From: Clostridium sp. 26_21
GTDB taxonomy: Bacteria > Bacillota > Clostridia > TANB77 > CAG-508
Length of the DNA stretch: 31,082 nucleotides
Direction of reading: 5' to 3'
Assembly (NCBI GenBank): GCA_001915995.1
Contig: MNRO01000014.1
Coordinates: 1 to 31,082 of the forward strand
Shown here: positions 23,747-31,082 of the stretch, in pieces
Position numbering within the stretch: position 1 is the stretch's first letter
Layout of the letters: every line of letters starts with the position of its first letter
Notes under the pieces: generated by a model
Database searches by the model: none
Told to the model about the DNA's origin: nothing
What the model saw: the letters and a program-made list of their open reading frames with translations, nothing else
Program-made: the position numbers and the translations under genes

Positions 23747-24217
23747 ATGCAAATGAAAAAAAATGAAAATGGTGTAACATTAATAGCATTAGCAACTATG
23801 ATAATAGTAATAATAATAATAGCAGCAGTTACAGTTTATTCTGGAACAAGTAGTATACAAGATGCAAAACAAAGGAGATTAATAACTGAGTTAGAGATGG
23901 TGCAACATGCTGTTCTTGAAAATTATACTCAATATAAAATTTTTAATGATACCAAATATTTAGTAGGAACACCATTAACAAATATAAGTCAAATAGAATT
24001 TAGCAGATATAAAGATTTATTATTAAATGCTGACAAAGCATTTAAATCAGGTGCAGCAGCAGAAGATAAATATTATAAGCTTGATACAACAACAATGGAA
24101 AAAATGGGATTAGAAACACCTACATTTAAATATATAGTTTGTTATAAAACAGGGGAAGTAATGAACTCAGAGGTTTTTGTAACAGCTGAAGATGATCCAT
24201 TATATGTGTCAAAATAA
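23747..24217 (+). CDS. Type IV pilin-like protein with prepilin-type N-terminus (156 aa)
   Basis: The N-terminus has a short basic leader (MQMKKNENG) followed by VTLIALATMIIVIIIIAAVTVYSG, the class III signal of type IV pilins and pseudopilins with prepilin peptidase cleavage after Gly9. Position 5 of the mature part is Ala, whereas a Glu is normal in assembled pilins. The following region is a helix (IQDAKQRRLITELEMVQHAVLENYTQY) as in the pilin stem, then about 80 residues of a small globular part. No prepilin peptidase, assembly ATPase or other pilin gene is in the window. The gene precedes murB by 19 bp, so it shares a transcript with murB. Probably an exported, membrane-embedded protein of unknown task. 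Confidence 0.75.
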   Translation: MQMKKNENGVTLIALATMIIVIIIIAAVTVYSGTSSIQDAKQRRLITELEMVQHAVLENYTQYKIFNDTKYLVGTPLTNISQIEFSRYKDLLLNADKAFKSGAAAEDKYYKLDTTTMEKMGLETPTFKYIVCYKTGEVMNSEVFVTAEDDPLYVSK

Positions 24218-24236
24218 ATATGAAAGGAATTAATTT

Positions 24237-25139
24237 ATGAATATAGAAGAAATAGAAAAAATAATTCCAAAAGAGAAAATTTTGCAAAATGTACAAATGA
24301 AAAAATATACATCATTTAAAATTGGAGGAGAAGCAGAAGTTTTAATAAAAATTTCAACACTAGAAGAATTAACAAAAATAATAAAATATATAAAGCAAAA
24401 AAATATTCAAACTTTTATTTTGGGAAATGGAAGTAATTTACTAGTTAGTGATGAAGGAATAAAAGGAATAGTATTAAAAATAGAAATAAAAAAATTAGAA
24501 ATAGAAGAAATAAATAATAAATTTAAAATAACAGTAGGAGCTGGTGTAAAACTAGGCGAATTAGCACAAAAACTAGCCAATAAAGAGATTTCAGGATTTG
24601 AGTTTGCAAGTGGAATACCAGGAACAATTGGTGGAGCTATTAGAATGAATGCTGGAGCATATGGCTCTGAGATGAAAGATATAGTAAAAACAGTAACATA
24701 TATTGATAGAAATGGTGAGATACATAAGATAAATAATGAACAAGCAAAATTTGAATATAGAAATAGTATGTTTGCTAACAATGAATATATTATAGTTGAA
24801 ACTGAATTAGAATTAAACAAAGGAAATAAAGAAGAGATACAAGCAAAAATGCAAGAATATGCGAACTTTAGAAAAGAAAAGCAACCTATAGAATATCCAA
24901 GCGCAGGAAGTACATTTAAGAGAGGAACAGATTTTATAACAGCAAAGTTAATAGATGAATGTGGATTAAAAGGATATCAAATAGGAGGAGCAAAAGTATC
25001 TGAAAAACATGCAGGATTCATAATAAACAAAGGAAATGCAACATCTAAAGATGTTGAAGAATTGATTAAATATATAAAGCAAGAAGTTTATAAGAAATTT
25101 GGAAAAGAAATTGAAACAGAGGTAGAAATAATACATTAA
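24237..25139 (+). CDS. murB: UDP-N-acetylenolpyruvoylglucosamine reductase
   Basis: An FAD-dependent enzyme that reduces UDP-GlcNAc-enolpyruvate to UDP-MurNAc in peptidoglycan precursor synthesis. The 300 residues follow the Gram-positive (type II) layout. Motifs: YTSFKIGGEAEVL near 25, LGNGSNLLVSDEGI for FAD binding near 62, ASGIPGTIGGAIRMNAGAYGSEM near 124, and PSAGSTFKRG with the catalytic Ser near 222, with GFIINKGNAT near the C-terminus. The ribosome site AAAGGAA precedes the ATG. The YvcK-like gene begins 15 bp after its stop, which recalls the usual murB-rapZ-yvcK-whiA order of Firmicutes with rapZ absent. Confidence 0.97.
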   Translation: MNIEEIEKIIPKEKILQNVQMKKYTSFKIGGEAEVLIKISTLEELTKIIKYIKQKNIQTFILGNGSNLLVSDEGIKGIVLKIEIKKLEIEEINNKFKITVGAGVKLGELAQKLANKEISGFEFASGIPGTIGGAIRMNAGAYGSEMKDIVKTVTYIDRNGEIHKINNEQAKFEYRNSMFANNEYIIVETELELNKGNKEEIQAKMQEYANFRKEKQPIEYPSAGSTFKRGTDFITAKLIDECGLKGYQIGGAKVSEKHAGFIINKGNATSKDVEELIKYIKQEVYKKFGKEIETEVEIIH

Positions 25140-25154
25140 AAGGAAGGTATAAAA

Positions 25155-26666
25155 ATGAAGGGAATAATGCATTGGTTAAAATCAAGTTCGAAAATGAAGA
25201 GATGGATGTTTTTAATATTAATAGGAATAATACTTACATGTTATGGAATATCTGATATACTAGTTCAAAAAGAAATGCAATTTTCAGAAGCTGGAAAAGT
25301 AGTTGTAATATTTGCAATTGGATTTGTTTGTATAGTTATAGGACTTATAATGTTAAACAAAAGAAATATGGAATTATTTATAGAAGCAACAGATGACAGA
25401 ATGAAAAATAAAAAAAATGTAAATGTAAATTCATTAATTTTTGATAGAACAATATATGAAAAAGGGCCTAAAGTAGTAGTAATTGGTGGAGGAGCAGGAC
25501 TAAATACAGTGCTTACAGGAATGAAAAGATATACAAATAATATAACGGCAATTGTAGCAGTATCAGAATATGGAAAAGAACAAACACTTTCAAGAAGAAG
25601 ATTACAAACAGCATTACCTTTAGAAGATATAAAAGACAGTATAGTAGCACTGGCACCAGAAAAAAAAGAAGATATTGGAAGATTAATGAACCATGAAATG
25701 ATAAATCCAGAATTAAGAGGATTAAAATTTTCTGATATTTATTTTACAGCAATGAAAGAAGTTTTTAGAAATGATGTAAGAGCAATAGAAAAAAGTGATT
25801 CAATATTTAATATTACAGGAAAGATTCTTCCAGTAACAAATACAGAAATGAATATATGTGCAGAGTTAGAAAATGGATATGTTGTTGAAAATAAAGATAT
25901 GATACCACAAGTCGTATCTGATAATATGACAAGAATAAATAGAGTATATATACAACCATCAAATTGTAAACCAGCAGAAGGAGTATTAGAAGCAATAAGA
26001 GAAGCAGATAGTATAATAATAGGACCTGGAAGTTTATATACAAATATAATACCAAACTTGCTAGTAAATGGTGTTGCAAAGGCAATAAAAGAAAGTAAAG
26101 CAATAAAAATATATATAAATAATATTATGACAGAATTTGGTCAAACAGATAATTATTCTGTTGCAGACCATATAAAAGCAATAATAGAACATTGTGGAGA
26201 AGGATTAATAGATTATTGTATTTATGATACAGGAGAAGTTATTCCAGAATACATAAAAAAATATAACAAAGAAGGAGCAGATTTAGTTGAACAAAATCTA
26301 AATGATCCTAAAATTAAAAAGATTAAATTTATTAAGAAAAATATTTCTACAATAATTGATGGAAAAGTTAGACATGATCCATATATGGTGGCAGAATCTG
26401 CAATAAAATTAATATGTAATGATTTAAAATATGAAGATAGAGAAGATGATCCAGAATATGTAATGTTAAATGCAAAATTAAAATCAGATAAACGTATTAA
26501 TAAAATAAAGAAAATGCAGGCTAAAATGGAGAAAAAAGAACAAAAGAAACCACAAGACAAAAATAAAAAACCTGTTAGAAAAAGTAAATTTAATTCAAAA
26601 TATAGTGATAGAATACAATCAATTAGAGAATCTGATGAAAAATTCAGAAGAAATCATCAAAAATAG
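25155..26666 (+). CDS. Divergent, membrane-anchored YvcK/CofD-like protein (503 aa)
   Basis: The central domain (about 105-430) is of the CofD/YvcK family, the UDP-sugar-binding gluconeogenesis factors needed for cell shape on some carbon sources. It is recognised by VVVIGGGAGLNTVLTGMKRY (residues 107-126), IIIGPGSLYTNIIPNLLVNG, and IMTEFGQTDNYSVADHIKAI. Two membrane helices (about 18-37 and 48-67) precede it, and a basic tail of about 70 residues follows. B. subtilis YvcK has about 317 residues and no membrane anchor. The family's signature loop ADDGGSSG is replaced here by VSEYGKEQTLSR, so ligand binding may differ. It lies directly after murB as true yvcK genes do. A paralogue elsewhere may hold the standard function. 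Confidence 0.82.
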   Translation: MKGIMHWLKSSSKMKRWMFLILIGIILTCYGISDILVQKEMQFSEAGKVVVIFAIGFVCIVIGLIMLNKRNMELFIEATDDRMKNKKNVNVNSLIFDRTIYEKGPKVVVIGGGAGLNTVLTGMKRYTNNITAIVAVSEYGKEQTLSRRRLQTALPLEDIKDSIVALAPEKKEDIGRLMNHEMINPELRGLKFSDIYFTAMKEVFRNDVRAIEKSDSIFNITGKILPVTNTEMNICAELENGYVVENKDMIPQVVSDNMTRINRVYIQPSNCKPAEGVLEAIREADSIIIGPGSLYTNIIPNLLVNGVAKAIKESKAIKIYINNIMTEFGQTDNYSVADHIKAIIEHCGEGLIDYCIYDTGEVIPEYIKKYNKEGADLVEQNLNDPKIKKIKFIKKNISTIIDGKVRHDPYMVAESAIKLICNDLKYEDREDDPEYVMLNAKLKSDKRINKIKKMQAKMEKKEQKKPQDKNKKPVRKSKFNSKYSDRIQSIRESDEKFRRNHQK

Positions 26667-26675
26667 AGGAGGAAA

Positions 26676-26712
26676 GTGACTAAAGTTTGTAGACTATGCA
26701 AACTTTAGTCAC
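26676..26712 (+). repeat. Perfect 14-bp inverted repeat between the ribosome site and debranching-enzyme start
   Basis: GTGACTAAAGTTTG (26676-26689) is exactly complementary to CAAACTTTAGTCAC (26699-26712), with a 9-base loop. It lies directly after the AGGAGG (26667-26672), before the ATG at 26723, and the alternative ATG at 26696 sits in the loop. The hairpin should be stable in mRNA and would either hide a start codon or bring the ribosome site near the second ATG. Confidence 0.85.
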
Positions 26713-26722
26713 AAATAATAAA

Positions 26723-28747
26723 ATGAAATTTGCAAAAGAAAACTTAAATTTAGAAAAAGGTTTAAATAAAGAATGGGTAATAACAAATGGACTTGGAGGA
26801 TTTGCATCATCAACAATAATAGGAGCAAATACAAGAAGATATCATGGTCTATTAATAGCCCCACTTATGCCACCAGCAAGAAGAACATTAATATTATCAA
26901 AATTAGATGAAAGTATAGAAATAAATGGAAACAAAATAGATTTATATACAAATATAGGCAAAAATTTTATAACACATGGATATAAATATCAAGAATGCTT
27001 TATAAAAGAATATATACCTATATTTGCATATAAAGTTGGTGATGTGGAAATAACTAAAGCAATTTGTATGCAACATTTTAAAAATACAGTTGCTATTTTT
27101 TATAAAGTAAAAAATGGAAGCGAAAAAGCAAAATTAATATTAACACCTGTAATGGATTTTAGAAATGCACATGGAATGAATAAAGACCATGTTTTTGATT
27201 TGAAACAAAAAATTAATAAAACAAAACTTGAAGTTAAAATAGATAGTGGTGTTCCAATATATATGATGCTGTCAGAAGGAAATTATATAGAACATTATAA
27301 TGATACATTCAAAAATATGTTTTATATAGAAGAAGAAAAAAGAGGATTTGAAGCAGAAGAAAATCATGTAATTCCTGGAAGATTTGAAATAGAGATAGAA
27401 CCAAATGAAGAAAAAGAGATTTCAGTAATTTGTTCATTAGAAGAAAATATTGAAGAATTAGATGCTAGAGCAATTATAACAAATGAAATTGTAAGACAAA
27501 ATCAAGAATTTGCAAAATCAAAATTAATTGATATTTCAAAAGAAGATAAAACAGAAAAAGAGGAACAAAAAGATAAATTAATAAAACAATTTTTAATAGC
27601 AATAGATAATTTTATTATAATAAGACCATTTTTTAATACATATTCAATGATTGCAGGATATCCATGGTTTTTAGACTGGATGAGAGATACATTGATTTCA
27701 TTTGAAGGCTGTTTGTTAGTTACAAAAAAATATGAAGTTGCTAAAAAAGTTTTAAGGAGTTGTGTTAGAGATATAAAATATGGTTTAGTACCAAATTCAT
27801 ATAGTGAAGATGATTATAGACCATTATATAATAGTGTTGATGCATCATTATTATTATTTGAACAAACAAAGAAATATATAGAATATACCAAAGATTATGA
27901 TTTTATTATGAATGAAATATATCCAAGTTTGGAACATATTATAAAAAATTACTCAATAGGAATAGATATAGATGATAATAATATTTATTTAGACACAGAT
28001 GGACTTATTGTTTCAGGAACACCATATACACAAAATACATGGATGGATGTGAAATATAATGGAATTCCTGCAACACCCAGAAATGGTAAGCCTGTTGAAA
28101 TAAATGCAATGTGGTATAATGCTCTAAAAGTTATGGTAGAATTAGCTGAATACCAAAAAGATAAGAACAAACAAGAAAAATATGAAAGAATGGCAAATAA
28201 GTGTAAAAAATCTTTTAGAGAAAAATTTTATAATAAATCAAAAAAATGTTTATATGATGTACTTGAAGATGGAAAAGTTAGACCAAATCAATTATTTGCA
28301 TTAAGCTTGTCATATCCAGTGTTAGATGTAAATTCAAAAGAAGCAAAAGAAATGTTTGAAACAGTAACAAAGAAATTGTTAAATAAATATGGTCTAAAAA
28401 CATTGGCAAAAGGAGAAGAAAACTATATAGATATATATGAAGGAGATAGTTTTAAAAGAGATTTCAGCTATCATCAAGGGATTACATGGACATGGTTGTT
28501 AGGACTATATTATAATTGTTTAAAAAGATTTGCAGCAGAGAGTAGGACTGGTAAGAAAAAATATAATGAACAATTAGAAGAATTTGTACAAAGTGTTACA
28601 GAAACATTTTCAAAAGAAATTAATGAAAGAGGTTGTATTGGAAGTATTGCTGAAATATATGATTCCAAAAGACCATTTGAGCCAAAAGGTGCTGTCGCAC
28701 AAGCTTGGAGTGTTGCAGAGGTTTTTAGAATTATTACTAGAAGTTAA
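26723..28747 (+). CDS. Glycogen debranching enzyme, amylo-alpha-1,6-glucosidase (GH133-like)
   Basis: This gene encodes an archaeal/bacterial-type debranching enzyme that hydrolyses alpha-1,6 branch residues of glycogen. From the ATG at 26723 it has 674 residues. The N-terminal domain begins MKFAKENLNLEKGLNKEW, followed by NGLGGFASSTIIGANTRRYHG, typical of the family. The catalytic (alpha/alpha)6 domain covers about 280-674 with GYPWFLDWMRDT, containing the catalytic acids in the WxxxWMRDT region, and TWMDVKYNGIPATPRNGKPVEINAMWYNAL. The tail has SYHQGITWTWLLGLY. An in-frame ATG at 26696 would add nine residues and sits in a hairpin loop 23 bases past the ribosome site, so 26723 is favoured by family alignment. 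It follows the YvcK-like gene and is followed by a terminator. Confidence 0.9.
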   Translation: MKFAKENLNLEKGLNKEWVITNGLGGFASSTIIGANTRRYHGLLIAPLMPPARRTLILSKLDESIEINGNKIDLYTNIGKNFITHGYKYQECFIKEYIPIFAYKVGDVEITKAICMQHFKNTVAIFYKVKNGSEKAKLILTPVMDFRNAHGMNKDHVFDLKQKINKTKLEVKIDSGVPIYMMLSEGNYIEHYNDTFKNMFYIEEEKRGFEAEENHVIPGRFEIEIEPNEEKEISVICSLEENIEELDARAIITNEIVRQNQEFAKSKLIDISKEDKTEKEEQKDKLIKQFLIAIDNFIIIRPFFNTYSMIAGYPWFLDWMRDTLISFEGCLLVTKKYEVAKKVLRSCVRDIKYGLVPNSYSEDDYRPLYNSVDASLLLFEQTKKYIEYTKDYDFIMNEIYPSLEHIIKNYSIGIDIDDNNIYLDTDGLIVSGTPYTQNTWMDVKYNGIPATPRNGKPVEINAMWYNALKVMVELAEYQKDKNKQEKYERMANKCKKSFREKFYNKSKKCLYDVLEDGKVRPNQLFALSLSYPVLDVNSKEAKEMFETVTKKLLNKYGLKTLAKGEENYIDIYEGDSFKRDFSYHQGITWTWLLGLYYNCLKRFAAESRTGKKKYNEQLEEFVQSVTETFSKEINERGCIGSIAEIYDSKRPFEPKGAVAQAWSVAEVFRIITRS

Positions 28748-28753
28748 AAATAT

Positions 28754-28790
28754 TAAAATAGGAACATATATAAAATATGTTCTTATTTTT
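28754..28790 (+). terminator. Terminator of the murB to debranching-enzyme operon
   Basis: AATAGGAACATAT pairs with ATATGTTCTTATT (one G/T pair) with a short loop, followed by six T residues, 8 bases after the debranching-enzyme stop. Confidence 0.85.
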
Positions 28791-28887
28791 TGTGTATAAA
28801 GTTGCAAAAATCCTATATAAATTGTATAATTTAAGTAATTTATATAAACATATTGCACAGAAAATTTATGTGAAAAATTTTGTGCAC

Positions 28888-28920
28888 GAACAAATCAAAG
28901 AAAACTTTTCTTATTTGTTC
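28888..28920 (+). other. Hairpin in the holA leader
   Basis: GAACAAAT (28888-28895) and AAGAA pair with TTCTT and ATTTGTTC (28913-28920) with a two-base bulge, giving a 13-bp AT-rich stem that ends 11 bases before the holA ribosome site. No T run follows, so it is not a normal terminator. Confidence 0.4.
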
Positions 28921-28942
28921 TATAGAGATAAGGAGAATAGAG

Positions 28943-29962
28943 ATGCTAAAAGTAGAAGAACTTGAAAAGCAAGTAAATAGTGGAGTTGCAGAAGGAATAT
29001 ATTTATTTTATGGTGCAGAAACTTTTTTATTAGAACAACAAACAAAGAAAATGAAAAAAGTTTTTGGTGAACTAGTAAAAGGAATAAATTATATAATAAT
29101 TGATGAAAATAGTATCCAGGAGTTAATTGCAGACATAGAAACTCCTGCTTTTGGCTATCCTAAAAAATTAATAATTGCTAAAAATACAGGGATATTTAAA
29201 AGAGAAGGAAAAGGTAAAACAGGTGGAGCAAGTAAAGAATTAAAAGATAGAATAAATGAATATTTAAAAGACAATGTAGAAATGATAAAAGAGTCTGTTT
29301 TACTAATATTTATTGAAGATGAAGCGGAAAAAAATTCTATTTTTAATACAATTGAAAAAATAGGAACAATATGTGAATTTGAAGAACAAAAACCTTCACA
29401 AATAATAAAAAGATTAAAAGCAATATGTAATGCGTATAAAGTCCAATTTGATGAGAAAGATCTACAATATTTAATAGAATGTTGTGGAACAAATATGCAA
29501 GATTTAATAAATGAAACTAGAAAATTAATTGAATATGCAGGTGAAGGTGGAAAAGTTCAAAAATCAGATATAGAAGCATTATGTACAAAAAAAGTAGAAA
29601 GTGTAATATTTGATTTAACAGACAATTTAGGACAAAAAAAGGCAAAAGAGGCAATTGATGTATTACATAATTTAATTGCATCAAAAGAGCCAATTCAAAA
29701 GATTTTAATAACATTATATAATCATTTGAAAAAATTATATTTTGTAAAAATAGCTATTGCAAATAATAAAGATGTTGCTACAAGTTTAAATTTAAAGCCA
29801 AATCAGATGTTTTTAGTAAATAAATATAAAATGCAAACTCAAAAATTTAGTGAACAAGAGTTAAGAAAAATAATTCAACAATTGGAAGATTTAGACTATC
29901 AATATAAAATTGGATTAATTGATTTGAATATTGGATTAGATGCAATAATTTGTGCGATTTAG
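28943..29962 (+). CDS. holA: DNA polymerase III delta subunit
   Basis: The delta subunit of the clamp loader, which opens the sliding clamp. The 339 residues start at 28943, where AAGGAGA lies 7 bases upstream; an in-frame start 21 codons earlier would cover an unlikely Cys- and Lys-rich stretch. Family landmarks: YLFYGAETFLLEQQTKKM near residue 20, an acidic-to-hydrophobic AAA-like domain I, FEEQKPSQIIKRLKAICNAY near 155, and domain III from about 200 with IFDLTDNLGQKKAKEAIDVLHNLIASKEPIQKILITLYNHLKKLY. The usual rpsT neighbour is absent. A repeat-rich gene begins 13 bases after its stop. Confidence 0.92.
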   Translation: MLKVEELEKQVNSGVAEGIYLFYGAETFLLEQQTKKMKKVFGELVKGINYIIIDENSIQELIADIETPAFGYPKKLIIAKNTGIFKREGKGKTGGASKELKDRINEYLKDNVEMIKESVLLIFIEDEAEKNSIFNTIEKIGTICEFEEQKPSQIIKRLKAICNAYKVQFDEKDLQYLIECCGTNMQDLINETRKLIEYAGEGGKVQKSDIEALCTKKVESVIFDLTDNLGQKKAKEAIDVLHNLIASKEPIQKILITLYNHLKKLYFVKIAIANNKDVATSLNLKPNQMFLVNKYKMQTQKFSEQELRKIIQQLEDLDYQYKIGLIDLNIGLDAIICAI

Positions 29963-29975
29963 ATGAGGGAGTAAT

Positions 29976-31082
29976 ATGGTAAATAGAGAACAATTTGAAG
30001 AAATATGTAATAAATATGGATTAGATAGTAAGAAATTAATAAAAAATAATGAAAATGTATTGGAAAAAGCAGATTATAATAGCATTTGTTATGTACTTGA
30101 TTTTTTAAGAGAGAAAAATGTCCAAGTATATTATATTTAAAAATTGAAGCAATAAAAGAAAATTGGAATTTTTTAAATGAAAAGAAAATAAATACAAGAG
30201 ATGTAGAAACATGTTTACATATTTTAAGTACAGAATCAGAGCAATTGAAGAAAACATATGAATATGTATCAGATAAAAATAGATATGGGAAAAAATACAT
30301 AGAACAAATAACTTCAATTTTAAGAGTACCAGTGGAAAGAATACAAGAGATAGAAGAAAAATGCCAAGAATTAACAAAAGAAAATATATTAAGTGCAGCA
30401 ATTTCTAGAAAAGATGTTGATGAAATAAAGAAAATAGAGCAAGAATGTAAAGAAAACGGAATAGAAGTAATAGGAAGTATATTTAAGAGAACAGCAGCCG
30501 AAATAAAAGAAATAGTGGAAGTGTGCAGAGAAAACGAAATAGAAGTAACAGGAAGTGTATTTTTAAGAACAGCAACTGAAATAAAAGAAATAGTGGAAGT
30601 GTGCAAAGAAAACGGAATAGAAGTAACAGGAAGTGTATTTTTAAGAACAGCAGCCGAAATAAAAGAAATAGTAGAAAAAAGAAATAGTAGAAGTATGTAA
30701 AGAAAACGGAATAGAAGTAACAGGAACTATGTTTAAGAGAGCAGCTGCCGGAATAAAAGAAATAGTGGAAGTATGTAAAGAAAACGGAATAAAAGTAACT
30801 GGAAGTATATTTTTAAGAACAGCAGCTGAAATAAAAGAAATAGTGGAAGTATGTAAAGAAAACGGAATAGAAATAACAGGAACTATGTTTAAGAGAGCAG
30901 CTGCCGAAATAAAAGCCATAGTGGAAGTATGTAAAGAAAACGGAATAGAAATAACAGGAAGTGTATTTTTAAGAACAGCAGCCGAAATAAAAGAAATAGT
31001 GGAAGTGTGCAAAGAAAACGGAATAGAAGTAACAGGAAGTGTATTTTTAAGAACAGCAGCCGAAATAAAAGAAATAGTAGAA
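29976..31082 (+). pseudogene. Helical 26-residue repeat protein gene, frameshifted twice, running off the right edge
   Basis: The gene starts at ATG 29976 after GAGGGAG, 13 bases past holA. Frame 1 gives about 47 residues (MVNREQFEEICNKYGL onward). The A run at 30114-30118 then appears one base short, since the correct continuation (CPSILYLKIEAIKENWNFLN) lies in the next frame and stays open to 30700. From 30656 a 16-bp duplication shifts the frame again, and the third frame is open to the window end. Joined, the protein has an all-helical N-terminal part of about 150 residues and then tandem 26-residue repeats with the consensus EIVEVCKENG plus TGSVFLRTA. No family recognised; the pattern resembles helix-loop-helix solenoids. 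No membrane or signal segment. It may be a decaying gene, a phase-variable gene, or one with assembly errors. Confidence 0.7.
30422..31082 (+). repeat. 78-bp in-frame tandem repeat array (8 units plus a partial ninth)
   Basis: Units start at 30422, 30500, 30578, 30656, 30750, 30828, 30906, 30984 and 31062 (partial). All are 78 bp except the fourth, which is 94 bp. Each unit encodes a 26-residue helix-turn-helix. Two subtypes occur: one ends GSVFLRTAA, the other GTMFKRAAA. The first unit is the most divergent (DEIKKIEQECKENG), and the latter units are nearly identical in nucleotides. The array continues beyond the window. Confidence 0.95.

Noticed and set aside
29959..31012. Two long minus-strand ORFs (29959-30606 and 30641-31012) rich in HTSTISFISAAVL repeats
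   Set aside because: They are the antisense of the 78-bp repeat array; an open frame in one repeat unit stays open in all. No ribosome site, and the plus-strand frame explains the sequence better.
30422..31082. Possible CRISPR array because of regular repeats
   Set aside because: The units are contiguous 78-bp coding repeats with no unique spacers, and no cas genes are present.

Overview
The window looks like a chromosomal segment of a very AT-rich, Gram-positive, probably endospore-forming member of the Clostridia, most likely an uncultured gut lineage. The support is an A-rich coding strand with TTA/AAA/ATA codon preference, strong AGGAGG-type ribosome sites, a T-box leader on pheST, a ClpC chaperone with a UVR motif, and two sporulation genes (spoVB and a 24-residue spoVM). 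The organism assignment is inference from gene content, not from a marker gene.

Layout. 1-723: the edge of a decayed accessory segment, with a truncated XRE-type regulator on the minus strand, a 49-residue membrane peptide, and what looks like a frameshifted C-terminal remnant of a site-specific recombinase. 786-3198: a compact operon of rbgA (50S assembly GTPase), a DUF6873-like protein and a YgjP-like metallopeptidase. 3293-3424: tRNA-Leu(UAA) on the minus strand with a consensus promoter. 3485-9590: a T-box controlled pheS-pheT unit followed by a MscS channel and a GH3 beta-N-acetylhexosaminidase (nagZ). 9640-10265: a single membrane gene with its own perfect promoter and terminator. 10301-12915: a monocistronic 827-residue adenosine-deaminase-like protein with a large insertion and a C-terminal Rossmann-like domain. 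12984-15794: rpe, pgi and an acyl-ACP thioesterase. 15791-17485: spoVB (minus), a 48-residue membrane peptide and spoVM. 17486-20222: a structured leader, a 49-residue ORF and clpC. 20240-22080: small membrane proteins and a cation diffusion facilitator. 22119-23572: an NfeD/SPFH pair on the minus strand. 23747-28747: a pilin-like protein, murB, a divergent membrane-anchored YvcK-like protein and a glycogen debranching enzyme. 28943-31082: holA, then a gene made of 78-bp tandem repeats that runs off the right edge.

How the genes fit together. Most of the window is core physiology: translation (rbgA, pheST, tRNA-Leu), cell wall (murB, nagZ), carbon metabolism (rpe, pgi, debranching enzyme), replication (holA), protein quality control (clpC), membrane homeostasis (mscS, NfeD/SPFH) and sporulation (spoVB, spoVM). 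The less ordinary parts are the deaminase/Rossmann fusion, the frameshifted tandem-repeat gene, the YvcK-like protein that lacks the family's DDGGSSG loop, the clpC locus that lacks ctsR/mcsA/mcsB, and a perfect 14-bp hairpin between the ribosome site and the likely start of the debranching enzyme.
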